Source: Branchiostoma floridae (taxonomy: Eukaryota; Chordata; Leptocardii; Amphioxiformes; Branchiostomatidae). From it: 64,000 nt of DNA. The translations under genes and the position numbers were made by a program. The notes beneath the pieces were generated by a model. It did no database searches and had not been told where the DNA came from. It saw only the letters and a program-made list of their open reading frames with translations. Location of the stretch: contig NC_049993.1 of assembly GCF_000003815.2 (NCBI RefSeq), positions 10,624,560 through 10,688,559 on the forward strand, given 5' to 3'. This document shows positions 62,601-64,000 of the stretch, piece after piece; position 1 is the first letter of the stretch, and each line of letters begins with the position of its first letter.

Positions 62601-64000
62601 AACATTTTGAAAATATTGCAAATTTGAAACCACTGTCAGCAGATGTAATACTCCTAAATGTGCTGTTTTTAAAGACAACGGATAAAGGTCACCCCACGGA
62701 TAAAGGTGAACTAGCGTTACTATTGATAGCTATTAGATCTACATACAAATTAAAATTACATGAAGTATTCAAGTATCCAACATCAACATCAAGATCATAT
62801 TTCTATTTCCTGTATATGATGATGTTGCATCTCTTAACTTTTTCCCTGCTCCTAACCTACCAACCAATACATTTTTTTTTCTACACACTACCTCAGCAAA
62901 AAAAGTTTAATGTTTAGGTGACTGTGAACATTAAAAGACCCACTGACAGTATTTCTTGAAATGGTAGGAAAGTAGGAGTACCTAAAAGTACATCTTAGAG
63001 GTACATTTGAAAATATATGTGTTCCATTTGGTTGTATTGATCATGAACTCTTGCCACCTCAGGAAAGTGGGTGTGCCAGCGCTGTAAGGATGACATGGGG
63101 ATGGAGATAGATGAAGAGCTCATGGACACAGGTAAGTTCTGCTGTTGTAGAAACCTGTTCTGTACATGTGCATTTTGTATAGACAGATCGAAACATAGGT
63201 GTCTAAGAGGACAGTAACACTCAACACAGTCACTCCTAAATATCCATTTTTCATATGCAAACAAAACCAGTATTTTAAAGATTGGTAAAATGCAAAACAG
63301 TACAACAAAAACATTTGAACAGTTGCAAGAATTTTTAGCAAATCACAAAAAGGACAGCTGCCATGGTGAGGTTTTATGAGCTTTGTTGCACACTACTTTT
63401 TCCTCTGATTTATGAATCATTGCAAAACATTTGTAGGGCTGGAACTGAGTTGGATCAAACATTTAGATTCACATGATGCCTTTTATAGCTTTTTATTTGT
63501 TTCAACAATATAAACATGATAGATGTCAAGTCACTCAGGGAAAAATTTGAGTCAAAAACATGTGTCATTCTTAGAGGTTTTTTTCCCTTGGAATACAGCA
63601 GGGCTTCTGTAACTGACTGATGTCCGGTGCTTTCATTTTGCAATAAGGCAGGTGAGTTGCACTCTGTAATATGCATGTCTAGGATATTACAGGCTGTTAT
63701 TAATTTGCATACTTGTGTTCTTTCAGCTGAAATTGGCCCCCACAAGTCACCGCCCCAGCTGTTTAATGGGATGGTAGAGAGAAAACAAACCAAGCAGACG
63801 AGGTAGGTCACTCCACAGCAATGTCTTCATGTATCTGCACACTTGTTAGATGTAGAAATGAAGATAGGAAACTCTTTAATATTATTTGTTTAATATTTTT
63901 TTTGTCTTGAAACAGAAGTATGTTAGTAGTCGCCTAATCAAATTGTGTGTCTTGCCAGTGGTGACCGGAAGAGCCCGACCGTTGCCACGCCGACCCAGCC
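55717..64000 (+). CDS. SAMD1-type winged-helix plus double-PHD chromatin reader, 5' part
   Basis: Exons are 55717-56334, 60253-60406, 60970-61082, 62388-62469, 63063-63131, 63727-63802 and 63959 onward. All phases agree and give about 384 residues before the window ends. Residues 6-75 are a winged helix very like the CpG-binding domain of SAMD1 (EWILETIDSLRKRKARPD, KGSTSYRNAAK). Residues 130-180 resemble the second winged-helix-like module of SAMD1 (VTPTDIENYL, GEYVLPGG). A basic link (RFTKRKRIKK) leads to PHD1 (C230xxC233, CKDC, HPSC, WQCIDC) and PHD2 (CYICDDSGDA, LLFCDACDKGYHMAC, WVCQRC), the DPF arrangement that reads acylated H3 tails in KAT6 and DPF proteins. The order WH-WH-PHD-PHD matches KAT6A/B, but the WH is closer to SAMD1. 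The post-PHD linker does not look like KAT6. MYST or SAM domains would lie beyond the window. Confidence 0.88.
57740..57961. mobile_element. Mutator-like MITE, CTCTCCAAGC family
   Basis: The element at 57750-57951 lies in intron 1 of the winged-helix/PHD gene. Ends are ACTCTCCAAGCAGAGTTTCG and CCTCTGCTTGGAGAGT, with CTCCGGCTGTTTTATGATG continuing inward. Flanks CTGAAAGAC and CTAAATGAC may be a decayed duplication. Confidence 0.7.
58562..58892. mobile_element. nested Mutator-like MITEs
   Basis: An inner element (58643-58794) has ends ACTCTCCAAGCAGAGGTTAG and CCTCTGCTTTGAGAG and an exact 10-bp duplication GAAAAAAAGG (58633-58642 and 58795-58804). Outside it, CTCCAAGCAGATGT (about 58565) and ACGTCTGCTTGGAG (about 58875) form an outer inverted pair of the same type, so one copy probably inserted into another. 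Confidence 0.65.
59430..59975. mobile_element. Harbinger-like MITE, 546 bp
   Basis: The ends GGCCATAGCAAGTAAATTTT and AAAATTTACTTGCTGTGGCC are inverted and continue into TATGGATGACATC. TAA stands on each side (59427-59429 and 59976-59978). It is related to 5062-5926 by its ends and subterminal sequence, with a different first 20 bases. Intron 1 of the PHD gene. Confidence 0.75.
61143..61213. mobile_element. MITE, TTCACCTTTAT family, copy 1
   Basis: TTCACCTTTATTCATGGGGT and the right end ATATAGGTGAA are inverted. GGTAACCTAC pairs with TAGGTTATTCC. It lies in the intron after the third PHD-gene exon and is a decayed relative of 62507-62711. Confidence 0.5.
62507..62711. mobile_element. MITE, TTCACCTTTAT family, copy 2
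   Basis: GTTCACCTTTATCCGAGGGT pairs with ACGGATAAAGGTGAAC. An internal second GGATAAAGGT stands just before the right end. It lies 38 bases after a PHD-gene exon, in the intron. Confidence 0.65.

Overview
The window looks like animal nuclear DNA, most likely from an invertebrate deuterostome such as a lancelet (Branchiostoma). The evidence is spliced genes with GT-AG introns of 0.1 to 6 kb, a 17-exon OXCT1 gene close to the vertebrate one, a deuterostome-style TRIR homologue, many small terminal-inverted-repeat (TIR) elements in introns, and a strong excess of the palindrome TACATGTA. The genus is an inference. One assembly gap of exactly 100 N lies at 39275-39374.

Layout. (1) 1-8.8 kb: mostly non-coding, with one weak small-ORF candidate behind a good TATA box, a 371-bp tandem repeat and several TIR elements. 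(2) 8.87-20.8 kb, minus strand: a three-exon TRIR (C19orf43) homologue of 152 aa with two introns of 5-6 kb full of old repeats. (3) 21.4-23.8 kb, plus strand: a BTB-BACK-Kelch protein of 637 aa, head-to-head with TRIR (645 bp between start codons) and probably using a GC-AG intron. (4) 25.1-38.2 kb, minus strand: a complete mitochondrial succinyl-CoA:3-oxoacid CoA transferase (OXCT1/SCOT), 17 exons and 524 aa, tail-to-tail with the Kelch gene. It has one clear GC-AG intron, a 3.1-kb transposon with an internal 1.1-kb foldback in intron 11, and a tRNA-derived SINE remnant in intron 5. (5) 39-55 kb: no supported gene. It holds TIR elements (one split by the gap), a CA microsatellite and a repeated octamer/homeodomain-like motif array. 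(6) 55.7-64 kb, plus strand: a CpG-rich promoter and the first seven coding exons of a chromatin reader with a SAMD1-type winged helix, a second winged-helix-like module and a tandem DPF-type PHD finger. It runs off the window.

The genes are unrelated in function (RNA processing, ubiquitin-ligase adaptor, ketone-body use, chromatin reading), as is normal for an animal locus. The most interesting points are the SAMD1-like plus double-PHD architecture, two probable GC-AG introns, a possible second start for OXCT1, a MITE family with 9-10 bp target duplications (Mutator-like), and the octamer-repeat cluster. All exon calls come from reading splice sites, phase and remembered family sequences. 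No search or RNA evidence was available.
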